Assembly: GCA_964458325.1 (NCBI GenBank)
Contig: CAYWIM010000020.1
Location: 1-54,876 of the forward strand
Source: JAGMXM01 sp964458325
Lineage (GTDB): Bacteria; Verrucomicrobiota; Verrucomicrobiia; Limisphaerales; UBA1319
DNA: 54,876 nucleotides
Reading direction: 5' to 3'
The notes beneath the pieces were generated by a model. That model was given only the letters and a program-made list of their open reading frames with translations. It had not been told where the DNA came from and made no database searches. Shown piece by piece: positions 28,701 through 40,375 of this stretch. Position numbers and translations under genes: made by a program. Every line of letters begins with the position of its first letter. Position 1 is the stretch's first letter.

Positions 28701-29546
28701 GACCGGATCGAGGCGGGGGATGACGTGGATCCGGGGATCATCAAGTCGGTCAAGGTCTACATCGCCTCCAAGCGGAAGCTCTCGGTGGGAGACAAGATGG
28801 CGGGCCGCCATGGCAACAAAGGGGTGGTGGCGAAGATCGTGCCGGAGCAGGACATGCCGTTCCTGGCGGACGGGACTCCGGTGGACATCGTGTTGAACCC
28901 GCTGGGCGTGCCTTCGCGCATGAACGTGGGGCAGGTGCTCGAGACGCATCTGGGATGGGCGGCGCGGCTGCTGGGGCTGCGCATATCCACCCCGGTGTTC
29001 GACGGCATCAAGGAGAAGGACATCCGGCAGTACTTGAAGGAGGCGATGGAGGCGCAGAAGAAGCGGGGCGAGCAGCCGCTGGTGGGCGAGCACGGGAAGA
29101 CGCGCCTGTATGACGGCCGGACGGGGGACCCCTTCGATCAGGAAGTGGTGGTGGGATTCATTTACATGATGAAGCTCGGGCACCTGGTGGCGGACAAGAT
29201 CCATGCCCGAGCGGTGGGCCCGTATTCGCTGGTGACGCAGCAGCCGTTAGGCGGCAAAGCGCAGTATGGCGGCCAGCGCTTCGGGGAGATGGAGGTGTGG
29301 GCGATGGAGGCCTACGGAGCGGCCTACACCCTGCAGGAGCTGCTCACGGTCAAGTCCGACGACGTGCAGGGGCGCACCCGGATTTACGAGAGCATCGTGA
29401 AAGGAGATAATGCGTTGGAGGCCGGAGTGCCGGAGTCGTTCAACGTGCTGGTCAAGGAGATGCAATCTCTGGGCTTGGACGTCAAAGTGAGCTACACGAA
29501 CCCGTTCGACCAGCCATCAACGCCGTCGGCTCTGGCCGCCCTGTAA
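25701..29546 (+). CDS. rpoB: RNA polymerase beta subunit
   Basis: Predicted 1281-residue beta subunit. Conserved parts are visible in order: INSYREFLQSD at the N-terminus, GSWYEAQFD, the rifampicin pocket around residues 446-477 (SQLSQFMDQINPLAELTHKR), GRICPIETPEGPNIGLI, MPWNGYNFEDAILISER, GDKMAGRHGNKGVVAKI (about 1030) and the C-terminal GGQRFGEMEVWAMEAYGA. Compared with E. coli, the rifampicin pocket keeps the drug-contact Gln513, Asp516, His526, Arg529 and Ser531 equivalents but has Ile at the Asn518 place and Ala at Ser522. The ATG at 25701 is chosen over an upstream TTG (25641) because it gives MPARASERINFGK; its Shine-Dalgarno is weak. The 174 bases between the terminator and the ATG contain no recognised gene. 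Confidence 0.98.
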   Translation: MPARASERINFGKIKEVLAPPNLIELQINSYREFLQSDAPPSRRKNAGLQAVFTEVFPIESYDGKVVLDFHSYEIGEPKSEWLECLREGLTYGAPLHVTFQLKDETGTKEEKVFMGELPLMTPQGTFVINGAERVIVSQLHRSPGLAFEATQHPNGKILHSFRIIPDRGSWYEAQFDTSDLLYVYLDRKKRRRKFLTTTFFRALGSSSDADILKLFYEIEEMTIKQAESLENLQNKVLIEDAVDPSKNMPVARAFEPLSKVALRQIAELGITRIRLVDTASDDGIVIKCLKKDPTKNEEEALKDIYRRLRPGDPPTAANARALIKRLFFDPKRYDLGRVGRYKINQKLGLKIHETTRVLTKEDLVAATKYLLRLKKGEGSLDDIDHLGSRRVRTVGELLANQCRVGLARTERLVKERMTLFDQGLDSMTPQKLINPKALSAVIRDFFGRSQLSQFMDQINPLAELTHKRRLSALGPGGLSRDRAGFEVRDVHPSHYGRICPIETPEGPNIGLIASLATFARVNDFGFIETPYRKVEKGKVTQQIEYLTADREEPFMIAQANAPIDDKGRFLTERVPCRFKGDFVDVEPARVDYMDVSPKQLVSVAAGLIPFLEHDDANRALMGSNMQRQAVPLLVTEPPLVATGLEDRVARDSCAVIAAQEAGKVASVSADRIIVTADGKMPESRRKLKTDPDHGLYIYPVRKFMRSNAATCINQKVLVGRGDGVKKGQIIADGPCTSGGELALGRNVLVAFMPWNGYNFEDAILISERIVKDDVFTSIHVDEFEVGARDTKLGPEEITRDIPNVGEEALANLGPDGVIRVGAEVKPGDILVGKITPKSETELAPEERLLRAIFGEKAADVKDTSLKVPSGTYGIVMDVKVSAKRESERREREVEDTKKPAKQVLDEFKAKTEELREQLTEALSNILLGEKIPLDVVNSETGEIIIPANRKITKTLLRKLAGVYDRIEIDPSPIRNKINEIIGAYKKKFDDLQMQHDEELDRIEAGDDVDPGIIKSVKVYIASKRKLSVGDKMAGRHGNKGVVAKIVPEQDMPFLADGTPVDIVLNPLGVPSRMNVGQVLETHLGWAARLLGLRISTPVFDGIKEKDIRQYLKEAMEAQKKRGEQPLVGEHGKTRLYDGRTGDPFDQEVVVGFIYMMKLGHLVADKIHARAVGPYSLVTQQPLGGKAQYGGQRFGEMEVWAMEAYGAAYTLQELLTVKSDDVQGRTRIYESIVKGDNALEAGVPESFNVLVKEMQSLGLDVKVSYTNPFDQPSTPSALAAL

Positions 29547-29583
29547 GGGCTGGCTGCACGATGGGGATGAACCGCTTGCCGTT

Positions 29584-33747
<4,164 letters not shown>

Positions 33748-33764
33748 AAAAATCGAAATAGTAG

Positions 33765-33792
33765 TTGCACCGAAAAATGCCTTTGGTATGAT
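33765..33792 (+). promoter_or_regulatory. Promoter of rpsL/rpsG
   Basis: TTGCAC (33765-33770), a 16-base spacer and TATGAT (33787-33792) form a near-consensus sigma-70 type promoter just after the rpoC stop codon. A start site would fall near 33799, about 50 bases before the rpsL ATG and just before a stable stem-loop. Confidence 0.75.
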
Positions 33793-33802
33793 CCGCACTC
33801 CA

Positions 33803-33822
33803 TTTCCCGTGGAAACGGGAGA
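33803..33822 (+). promoter_or_regulatory. 5'-terminal stem-loop with GGAA tetraloop in the rpsL leader
   Basis: An 8-bp stem TTTCCCGT (33803-33810) / ACGGGAGA (33815-33822) closed by the GNRA-type tetraloop GGAA lies within about five bases of the predicted transcript start. It could stabilise the mRNA or serve as an autoregulatory site for S7 or S12; this is inference from position and structure. Confidence 0.5.
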
Positions 33823-33848
33823 GGGTGCGCACGAATAAGAGCAACGGA

Positions 33849-34241
33849 ATGCCAACGATCAATCAACTTGTCCGAAAGGGACGCCGCAAGCTGCGGTTCA
33901 AGTCCAAGGCGCCGGCCCTGGAAGGGTCGCCGTTTCGCCGGGGAGTCTGTTTGCAGGTGATGACGCGCACGCCCAAGAAGCCGAACTCCGCGATGCGGAA
34001 GGTGGCGAAGGTCCGGCTGTCGAACGGGCACGAAGTGATCGCCTACATTCCGGACGAGGGGCACAGCCTGCAGGAGCACTCGATCGTCATGGTGCGCGGC
34101 GGGCGTGTGAAAGACCTGCCGGGCGTTCGATATCACATTGTTCGCGGCACGCTCGATGCCACCGGAGTCGAGAAACGCCGCGTCAGCCGCTCGAAATATG
34201 GCGTGAAGCGGCCGAAAACCACCAAGCCCGCCGCCAGCTAA
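33849..34241 (+). CDS. rpsL: 30S ribosomal protein S12
   Basis: Predicted 130-residue S12, located at the decoding centre and controlling accuracy. The conserved loops are RTPKKPNSAMRKVAKVRL (streptomycin-site lysine present, so no resistance substitution) and RGGRVKDLPGVRYH (Lys88 and the Asp89 that is methylthiolated in E. coli). The ATG at 33849 gives the universal MPTINQLVRKGR start; an upstream GTG would add eight residues and is unlikely. The C-terminus KTTKPAAS is a little longer than in E. coli (124 residues). Confidence 0.98.
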   Translation: MPTINQLVRKGRRKLRFKSKAPALEGSPFRRGVCLQVMTRTPKKPNSAMRKVAKVRLSNGHEVIAYIPDEGHSLQEHSIVMVRGGRVKDLPGVRYHIVRGTLDATGVEKRRVSRSKYGVKRPKTTKPAAS

Positions 34242-34249
34242 TTTTTCCT

Positions 34250-34723
34250 ATGTCGCGTCGTCGTCGAGCAGTCAAGCGTCCTCTGCCGGAGGATGCCAAG
34301 TATCATAGCGCGCTGATCACCCGGTTGGTGAACACGGTGATGCAGTGGGGACAGAAGAGCATGGCGCAGCGGATCGTGTATGGCGCCTTGGACTCGATCG
34401 CCGCCAAGACGCCGGGGGCGGATCCTCTGGAAGTGTTTCAGCGGGCGGTCGACAACGCGAAGCCGCGGCTCGAGGTGAAGGCGCGGCGGGTCGGCGGCGC
34501 CACCTATCAGGTGCCGCTCGAAGTCACCGCCGAACGCCAGTTGTCGCTGGCGATCCGATGGCTGGTGAAACTGGCGGACTCGCGCAAAGGGATGCCCATG
34601 CGCGAGGCGCTGGCGGCGGAGATCCTGGAGGCCTCGCAGGGTCACGGCAATGCCATCCGAAAGAGGGATGAGGTCCATAAGATGGCCCAGGCGAACAAGG
34701 CGTTCGCCCATTTCCGCTGGTAG
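34250..34723 (+). CDS. rpsG: 30S ribosomal protein S7
   Basis: Predicted 157-residue S7, a primary binder of the 3' domain of 16S rRNA that also lines the E-site mRNA exit. Recognisable segments are SRRRRAVKRPLPEDAKYHS, KSMAQRIVYGAL, KPRLEVKARRVGGATYQVP, the beta hairpin, and the C-terminal KRDEVHKMAQANKAFAHFRW. It begins eight bases after rpsL; the spacer ATTTTTCCT gives no Shine-Dalgarno, suggesting coupling. In E. coli S7 represses this operon. A strong terminator-like hairpin follows the stop after 15 bases. Confidence 0.98.
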   Translation: MSRRRRAVKRPLPEDAKYHSALITRLVNTVMQWGQKSMAQRIVYGALDSIAAKTPGADPLEVFQRAVDNAKPRLEVKARRVGGATYQVPLEVTAERQLSLAIRWLVKLADSRKGMPMREALAAEILEASQGHGNAIRKRDEVHKMAQANKAFAHFRW

Positions 34724-34738
34724 AATTTCAACTGAGCA

Positions 34739-34774
34739 GCGCCCCGCGGCCGAAGTCGAGCGGGGCGCGTTTTT
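34739..34774 (+). terminator. Strong intrinsic hairpin between rpsG and fusA
   Basis: A perfect 9-bp stem GCGCCCCGC (34739-34747) / GCGGGGCGC (34760-34768) with a 12-base loop is followed by GTTTTTG, a run of five T. The structure ends only ten bases before the first plausible fusA start codon, and I see no promoter in between. It may be a real attenuator that sets EF-G below S12/S7, or may occlude the fusA start. Confidence 0.8.
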
Positions 34775-34784
34775 GTCCCGCTGC

Positions 34785-36956
34785 ATGGAAATGGTGCTTG
34801 ACCAAAAAGAAAACGCGAACGGGAGCTGCCGCTCCTATCCGATGGAGTGTGTGCGCAACATCGGCATCGCTGCGCACATCGACGCGGGCAAGACCACCAC
34901 CACCGAGCGGATCCTGTTTTACACGGGGCTGATCCATCGGATGGGGGATGTGGATGACGGGAACACGGTGACCGACTGGATGGAGCAGGAGCGGGAGCGG
35001 GGGATCACGATCACCTCGGCCGCCATCACGTGCCACTGGACCCAGCGCGAGGAGCCGCTGGCCAAGCTGTTTGCGGGCGTGCCGCATCGGATCAACATCA
35101 TCGACACGCCGGGCCACGTGGATTTCACGGCCGAGGTCGAGCGTTCGATGCGGGTGCTGGACGGCGCGGTGGCAGTTTTTTGCGGGGTGGCGGGGGTGCA
35201 GCCGCAGTCGGAGACCGTCTGGCGGCAAGCCACCAAATACAACGTCCCGCGCATTGCCTTTGTCAACAAGATGGACCGGGTGGGAGCCAATTTTGCCAAC
35301 GCGGTGGCCGAGATGCGGCGGAAGCTGGGCGCGTATGCGTATCCAGTGGTGCTGCCGATCGGGGCAGAGGACCGGTTTGCGGGGATCATCGACCTGGTCA
35401 ACATGCGGGCCATCCAGTACGACCCGAGCGACGAGATGGGGGTGCGCTACGAGGTGGCCGAAGTGCCGGCCGAGCTGGCCGCGGAGGCCCGGCACGCTCG
35501 GGAGGAGCTGGTCCATGCGGTGGCGGACAAGGACGACGAAGTGGCTGAGCTGGTGATCGAGGACCGGCCGGTCGAGGCGGGGGTGCTCAAGCGGGCCATC
35601 CGCCGGCTGACCTGCCGGATCGAGCTGGTGCCGGTGCTGTGCGGCTCGGCGTTTCGCAAGCGGGGCGTGCAGCCGCTGGTGGACGCCATTGTGGATTACC
35701 TGCCGTCGCCGCTCGATGTTCCGTCGGCCATGGGCCAGGATCCGGCCGACCCCAGCCGCTCCGTCGAGGTGCCGGCCGTCGAGGACGCGCCGTTCTGCTC
35801 GCTGGCGTTCAAGCTCTGGAGCGATCCCTTCGTGGGCAAGCTGGTGTTCTTCCGGGTGTATCGAGGCCGGCTCAACAAGGGCGATTTCATCTTTAACCCG
35901 CGGACGAAGCGGCGGGAGCGAGTCAGCCGGGTGCTGATGATCCATGCCGACAAGAGGATCGACGTGGACAGCGTCCAGGCAGGGGACATCGCCGCGCTGG
36001 TGGGGCTGCGCAACATCACCACGGGCGACACCCTGTGCGACGAGGACACCCCGGTCCTCCTCGAGCCGCCCACGTTCCCGGAGCCGGTGATCTCGATGGC
36101 GGTCGAGCCCAAGACGCATCTGGACCAGCAGCGGCTGAGCGTCGGCATGCAGCGCCTGGCGGAAGAGGATCCCACGTTCCGGTGCTTCACCCACGAGGAG
36201 ACCGGCCAGATGATCATCGCGGGGATGGGCGAGCTGCACCTCGAGATCATCCGCGACCGGCTGTTTCGGGAGTTCAAGGTCGAGGCGCACGCCGGGGCGC
36301 CCCAGATCGCGTATCGGGAGACCGTGACGCAGCCGGCGGATGGGGAGGGGAAGTTCATCCGGCAGACGGGGGGGCGCGGGCAATACGGCCACGTCTGCCT
36401 GCGGATCGAGCCCAACGGGCGCGGGCAGGGGCTGGTGATCGAGAACAAGATCGTGGGGGGATCGATCCCGAAGGAGTACATACCGGCGGCGATCGACGGC
36501 GTCAACGAGGCATTGGCGGGCGGCGTGCTGGCAGGATATTCGATGGTGGATGTCAAGGTGCAAATTCTGGACGGATCCTACCACGAAGTGGACTCGAGCG
36601 AGCTGGCGTTCAAGATGGCGGGGATCTTCGCGTTCAAGGATGCGGTGCGGCGGGCGCAGGCGGTGCTTCTGGAGCCGATCATGAAGGTGGAGGTGTCGAC
36701 GCCTGGCGAGTATCAGGGGGATTTGCTGGGCGACTTGAGCCGGCGGCGAGCCCGGGTGCACGGGATCGAGATGCGGGGCCAGGCGGTCGTGCTCAACGCC
36801 GACGTGCCGCTGTCGGAGCTGTTCGGGTACGCCACGGCGATCCGGTCCTTGTCCAAGGGCCGGGCGGCGTATTCGATGGAGCCCGCGTATTTCGAGCCGG
36901 TGCCGGCGAGCGTCCTGGCGAAGGTCCTGGATCAATCCGGAGGCGAGGCCCGATAG
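34785..36956 (+). CDS. fusA: Elongation factor G
   Basis: Predicted 723-residue EF-G, the translocation GTPase. The G domain has AHIDAGKTTTTE (29-40), RERGITITSAA, DTPGHVDFT and NKMDR. Domain II has LAFKLWSDPFVGKLVFFRVYRG in two pieces; domains III-V follow, with EDPTFRCFTHEETGQMIIAGMGELHLEI and the C-terminal VPLSELFGYATAIRSLSKGRA, all split here. The start is uncertain: ATG at 34785, 34791 or 34842 (MECVRNIG) are all in frame, and none has a clear Shine-Dalgarno; a start too far upstream would read through the terminator hairpin. The family usually has 10-15 residues before the G1 motif, which would favour the last start. It is followed 36 bases later by rpsJ. Confidence 0.96.
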   Translation: MEMVLDQKENANGSCRSYPMECVRNIGIAAHIDAGKTTTTERILFYTGLIHRMGDVDDGNTVTDWMEQERERGITITSAAITCHWTQREEPLAKLFAGVPHRINIIDTPGHVDFTAEVERSMRVLDGAVAVFCGVAGVQPQSETVWRQATKYNVPRIAFVNKMDRVGANFANAVAEMRRKLGAYAYPVVLPIGAEDRFAGIIDLVNMRAIQYDPSDEMGVRYEVAEVPAELAAEARHAREELVHAVADKDDEVAELVIEDRPVEAGVLKRAIRRLTCRIELVPVLCGSAFRKRGVQPLVDAIVDYLPSPLDVPSAMGQDPADPSRSVEVPAVEDAPFCSLAFKLWSDPFVGKLVFFRVYRGRLNKGDFIFNPRTKRRERVSRVLMIHADKRIDVDSVQAGDIAALVGLRNITTGDTLCDEDTPVLLEPPTFPEPVISMAVEPKTHLDQQRLSVGMQRLAEEDPTFRCFTHEETGQMIIAGMGELHLEIIRDRLFREFKVEAHAGAPQIAYRETVTQPADGEGKFIRQTGGRGQYGHVCLRIEPNGRGQGLVIENKIVGGSIPKEYIPAAIDGVNEALAGGVLAGYSMVDVKVQILDGSYHEVDSSELAFKMAGIFAFKDAVRRAQAVLLEPIMKVEVSTPGEYQGDLLGDLSRRRARVHGIEMRGQAVVLNADVPLSELFGYATAIRSLSKGRAAYSMEPAYFEPVPASVLAKVLDQSGGEAR

Positions 36957-36992
36957 GATGGATGGGGAAACAAAAACATCACGGATGAGATT

Positions 36993-37301
36993 ATGGCTGG
37001 ACAACGCATAAGGATTCGATTAAAGGCTTTCGACCATCGGGTCATTGACCAGTCGGCGCACGAGATTGTGGAGACCGTGAAGCGGACCGGCGCCCAAGTG
37101 GCGGGCCCGATACCGTTGCCTACCCGCCTCGAGCGGTTTACCGTTCAGCGTTCGCCTCATGCGGACAAGAAGTCGCAGGAGACATTCGAGCAGCGGACGC
37201 ACAAGCGGCTGATCGACATCCTCGATCCCACGGCCAAGACGGTGGACGAATTGAAGAAGCTCAACCTGCCGGCGGGGGTTGACATCACCATTAAGATCTG
37301 A
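36993..37301 (+). CDS. rpsJ: 30S ribosomal protein S10
   Basis: Predicted 102-residue S10, a head protein of the 30S subunit that also binds NusB in antitermination and NusG in transcription-translation coupling. Recognisable pieces are RIRLKAFDHRVIDQSAHEIV, TGAQVAGPIPLPTR and HKRLIDILDPTAKTV, with length typical of the family. It begins the S10 operon; no promoter was seen in the 36-base gap after fusA, so the operon is probably read from upstream. Confidence 0.98.
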   Translation: MAGQRIRIRLKAFDHRVIDQSAHEIVETVKRTGAQVAGPIPLPTRLERFTVQRSPHADKKSQETFEQRTHKRLIDILDPTAKTVDELKKLNLPAGVDITIKI

Positions 37302-37305
37302 ACCT

Positions 37306-37959
37306 ATGATCGGTTTGCTGGGCAAAAAAATGGGCCAGACCCGCGTGTTTGACGCGGCGGGCAACGTAGTGCCGGTGACCGTCGTGCAAGCGGGTCCGAA
37401 CCGCGTCATCCAGTGCAAGACGGTCGAGCGGGACGGCTACCGCGCGGTGCAGCTCGGGTTTGAGGACCAGAAGGAGCATCGGCTCACGCGGGCCGTGCGG
37501 GGCCACCTGGCCAAGCACCGTTCCAGCCCGGTCAAGCGGGTGCGCGAGTTCCGCGATTTCTCGATCGAGGTCAAGCCGGGAGACGTGGTGGGGGTGACCG
37601 TCTTTCGCCCCGGGGACTTCGTGGATGCGATCGGGATCACCAAGGGGCGGGGGTTCGAGGGCGTGGTGAAGCGGCATCATTTTCGCGGGGGCGACCTCAC
37701 GCACGGGGCGAAGGGCTGGCACCGCCGTTCGGGTGCGATCGGCAACCGCCTGTTCCCGGGCACGGTCATGCGCGGCATGAAGATGCCCGGGCACATGGGC
37801 CAGGTGCGGCGCACGGTCCAGAACCTTCAGGTGGTGCAGGTGCGGGAGGCCGAGCAGGTGCTGCTGATCCGGGGCGCCATTCCGGGGGCCAAGGGCGACT
37901 ACGTCATCATCCGGGAAGCCAAGAAGGGGTTCCGGGTTGCTGCGCCGGAAACGAAATAA
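37306..37959 (+). CDS. rplC: 50S ribosomal protein L3
   Basis: Predicted 217-residue L3, an early assembly protein with a long loop reaching the peptidyl-transferase centre. The start MIGLLGKKMGQTRVF is canonical, and the loop FEGVVKRHHFRGGDLTHGAK and HRRSGAIGNR is intact. The ATG at 37306 follows the rpsJ stop by four bases (ACCT); an upstream in-frame start overlaps rpsJ. There is no visible Shine-Dalgarno, which suggests translational coupling. Confidence 0.98.
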   Translation: MIGLLGKKMGQTRVFDAAGNVVPVTVVQAGPNRVIQCKTVERDGYRAVQLGFEDQKEHRLTRAVRGHLAKHRSSPVKRVREFRDFSIEVKPGDVVGVTVFRPGDFVDAIGITKGRGFEGVVKRHHFRGGDLTHGAKGWHRRSGAIGNRLFPGTVMRGMKMPGHMGQVRRTVQNLQVVQVREAEQVLLIRGAIPGAKGDYVIIREAKKGFRVAAPETK

Positions 37960-37970
37960 TTTGGATCAAC

Positions 37971-38597
37971 ATGAAGCTGACCATTCGAAACGGGCAGGGC
38001 CAGCCGCAGGGCGAACGAGAGGTTCGTTTTGCGGTGATCGAGGATGGGCGCGGGACCCAGGCGGTGCATCAGACGGTCGTGGCCCACATGGCCGCGCAGC
38101 GGAGCGGCACGGCCTGCACCAAGACCATGGGCGATGTGGCGGGGACGGGCAAGAAACCGTGGCGCCAGAAGGGCACCGGCCGCGCGCGGGCGGGCTCGTT
38201 CGCCTCGCCGCTCTGGAGGGGAGGCGGAGTTGTATTCGGGCCGAAGCCCCGCGACTATCGCCAGCGGCTCTCGCGATCGACCCGGCAGCTGGCCTTGCGC
38301 AAGGCCCTGAGCGCACGCTTGAAGGAATCGGCCGTCATCCTGGTGGATGATCTCAAGCTGGAGACGCCCAAGACCAAGGGGTTCGCGGGGTTTCTGAAGT
38401 CGTTCGAGGCGGCGAAAAAGGCGTTGATCGTAGTGAAGTCGATCGATCCGAACCTGCGGCTGGCGGCGCGCAATCTGTCCGATGTGGAAGTGACGACGGG
38501 AGACGATTTGAACACGTATCAGGTATTGCGTTACAACAAGCTGATCTTCACCCAAAGCGCCTGGGATCGGGTGGAACAGCGGCTGACGAAGGAATAG
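37971..38597 (+). CDS. rplD: 50S ribosomal protein L4
   Basis: Predicted 208-residue L4, whose extended loop lines the exit tunnel and, in E. coli, autoregulates the S10 operon. The loop signature GTGKKPWRQKGTGRARAG is present at about residues 61-78. Length is normal. It lies 11 bases after rplC and five before rplW in the conserved S10 order. No L4-responsive leader was recognised upstream of rpsJ. Confidence 0.97.
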   Translation: MKLTIRNGQGQPQGEREVRFAVIEDGRGTQAVHQTVVAHMAAQRSGTACTKTMGDVAGTGKKPWRQKGTGRARAGSFASPLWRGGGVVFGPKPRDYRQRLSRSTRQLALRKALSARLKESAVILVDDLKLETPKTKGFAGFLKSFEAAKKALIVVKSIDPNLRLAARNLSDVEVTTGDDLNTYQVLRYNKLIFTQSAWDRVEQRLTKE

Positions 38598-38602
38598 GGG
38601 CC

Positions 38603-38884
38603 ATGAATTCGTTCGATATCATCAAGACCGTGCGGCTGACCGAGAAGGGGACGATTCAGGCCGAGAAGGGCAACGCCTACACGGTGGTGGCCGATCGCCG
38701 GGCCACCAAGCTGCAGATCCGCCGCGCAGTGCAGGAGCTGTTCAAGGTCAAGGTCCTGCGGGTCAACACGATGCATGTGGGCGGCAAGGCCCGACGCAAG
38801 AACACCAAGCACGCCGGGTTCACCTCGGACTGGAAAAAGGCGATCGTGACCTTGAAGGCCGGCGACAAGATCAGCCTGACGTGA
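38603..38884 (+). CDS. rplW: 50S ribosomal protein L23
   Basis: Predicted 93-residue L23 at the tunnel exit, where trigger factor and SRP dock. It begins with FDIIKTVRLTEKGTIQAEKG and has TVVADRRATKLQIRRAVQEL and VLRVNTMHVGGKARR. A weak GGAATAGGGG site precedes the ATG. Length and order are standard. The C-terminus ending DKISLT is short but typical. Confidence 0.97.
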   Translation: MNSFDIIKTVRLTEKGTIQAEKGNAYTVVADRRATKLQIRRAVQELFKVKVLRVNTMHVGGKARRKNTKHAGFTSDWKKAIVTLKAGDKISLT

Positions 38885-38898
38885 AAAGGGATTGAGCT

Positions 38899-39744
38899 AT
38901 GCCAGTCAAGACGTTTCGTCCATTAACTCCCTCGACGCGCTACATGACGGTGGCGTCGTTCGATGAGATCACAAAGACCCGTCCGGAGAAGCGGTTGGTC
39001 GCGACTCGGAAGCGGACCGGCGGCCGGAATTGTTATGGCCGGGTCACGGCGCGGGGCATCGGCGGCGGGCACAAGCAGAAGGTCCGCCTGGTGGATTTCC
39101 GGCGCGAGCGCCATGGGATGCCAGCGAAGGTGGTGGCCATCGAATATGATCCGATCCGGACATCGCGTCTGGCGCTGGTGCAATACGGGGATGGGGAGAA
39201 GCGGTACATACTGGCTCCCGACGGATTGAAGCCAGGGATGACGGTGGTGAGCGGGCCGAAGGCGGCCGCCGAGCCGGGGAACTGCCTGCCGCTGCGGTCG
39301 ATTCCGGTGGGGATGCCGATTCACAACCTCGAGATGAAGCCGGGGCGCGGGGGCCAGATGGTTCGGGCGGCGGGCGGGTCGGCGAGCCTGATGTCGCGCG
39401 ATCAGGGGTATGCCGTGGTTCGGCTGCCCTCCGGGGAGATTCGGAAGCTGAACGAGGAGTGCTACGCGACGGTCGGCCAAGTGGGCAACGCGGAGCACGA
39501 GAAAGTGATGTTGGGCAAGGCGGGCCGAGGGCGGCATCGCGCGATGCGGCCGTTGTCGCGCGGCGTGGCGAAGAACCCGGTGGACCACCCGATGGGGGGC
39601 GGAGCGGGCAAGACCTCCGGCGGAGGCCATCCGGTGACGCCTTGGGGAGTCATCACCAAGGGGTTGAAGACCCGAAAGCGGAAAAAATACTCGAACCGTT
39701 TCATCGTCACGCGGCGGAACGGGCGTCCAATGAAACTGAAGTAA
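38899..39744 (+). CDS. rplB: 50S ribosomal protein L2
   Basis: Predicted 281-residue L2, a primary 23S rRNA binder needed for subunit joining. It contains KRTGGRNCYGRVTARGIGGG near the N-terminus, and the C-terminal loop NPVDHPMGGGAGK with the conserved Asp-His pair and GGGHPVTPWG. The Met after DHP replaces the His found in E. coli, a variant seen in other bacteria. Length is as expected. The rpsS ATG follows the TAA after the four bases GCCT. Confidence 0.98.
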   Translation: MPVKTFRPLTPSTRYMTVASFDEITKTRPEKRLVATRKRTGGRNCYGRVTARGIGGGHKQKVRLVDFRRERHGMPAKVVAIEYDPIRTSRLALVQYGDGEKRYILAPDGLKPGMTVVSGPKAAAEPGNCLPLRSIPVGMPIHNLEMKPGRGGQMVRAAGGSASLMSRDQGYAVVRLPSGEIRKLNEECYATVGQVGNAEHEKVMLGKAGRGRHRAMRPLSRGVAKNPVDHPMGGGAGKTSGGGHPVTPWGVITKGLKTRKRKKYSNRFIVTRRNGRPMKLK

Positions 39745-39748
39745 GCCT

Positions 39749-40030
39749 ATGGGACGATCGATTAAAAAGGGTCCGTTCGTCGACCCCAGCCTGATGGAGA
39801 AGATCCTGAAGCTGAATGCGTCGAACACGAAGAAACCCATCAAGACATGGTCGCGGCGGTCGATGATCACCCCGGCGTTCGTGGGCCACACGTTCAACGT
39901 GCACAACGGCAAGAATTTTCTGCCGGTTTTCATTACTGAAAATATGGTGGGCCACCGGCTGGGCGAGTTTGCATTGACGCGGACGTTCAAGAAGCACGGC
40001 GCCCACACGGCGAAGGCGGAAGCCAAATAG
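39749..40030 (+). CDS. rpsS: 30S ribosomal protein S19
   Basis: Predicted 93-residue S19, a head protein near the A site. The start GRSIKKGPFVDPSLMEKI and the RRSMITPAFVGHTFNVHNGK segment are canonical, and VGHRLGEFALTRTF is present near the end. It follows rplB by four bases and precedes rplV by seven. No Shine-Dalgarno is visible in the short spacer. Confidence 0.98.
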   Translation: MGRSIKKGPFVDPSLMEKILKLNASNTKKPIKTWSRRSMITPAFVGHTFNVHNGKNFLPVFITENMVGHRLGEFALTRTFKKHGAHTAKAEAK

Positions 40031-40037
40031 GATCCTT

Positions 40038-40373
40038 ATGGAAGTCCAAGCGATCACGCGGAACGTGCGGATGTCGGCCCAGAAGATGCGGGAGGTCACG
40101 CGGCAGATTCAGGGGCTGCCGGCGCTGGCGGCCCAGGCGGCCCTGAAGGTGGTCCCGCGCAAGTCGGCTTTTTGGGTGGCCAAGACGCTCAAGTCGGCCC
40201 TGGCCAACGCCGAGAACAACCGGGATTTGAAGCCCGAGAGTCTGCGGGTGAAAGAGGCGGTCGCGGGAACGGGGGCGACCCTGAAGCGGTTCACTCCAAA
40301 GGCGCGCGGATCGGCGGGGCCGATCCGGAAGCGGACCTGTCACATCAAGATCGTGCTTTCAGACCAGGCATAG
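40038..40373 (+). CDS. rplV: 50S ribosomal protein L22
   Basis: Predicted 111-residue L22, whose beta hairpin reaches into the exit tunnel and is a site of macrolide resistance mutations. It has EVQAITRNVRMSAQKMREV at the start, ALANAENNRDLKPESLRVKE, and a hairpin and tail with LKRFTPKARGSAGPIRKRTC. Length is typical. The rpsC ATG lies two bases after its TAG, so translation is probably coupled. Confidence 0.97.
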   Translation: MEVQAITRNVRMSAQKMREVTRQIQGLPALAAQAALKVVPRKSAFWVAKTLKSALANAENNRDLKPESLRVKEAVAGTGATLKRFTPKARGSAGPIRKRTCHIKIVLSDQA

Positions 40374-40375
40374 CC

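Noticed and set aside
27111..29204. 697-codon open frame on the minus strand opposite rpoB
   Set aside because: Antisense shadow of rpoB created by strong third-position GC; no start signal or motif.
34728..37004. 758-codon open frame on the minus strand opposite fusA
   Set aside because: Antisense frame of EF-G; no recognisable protein features.
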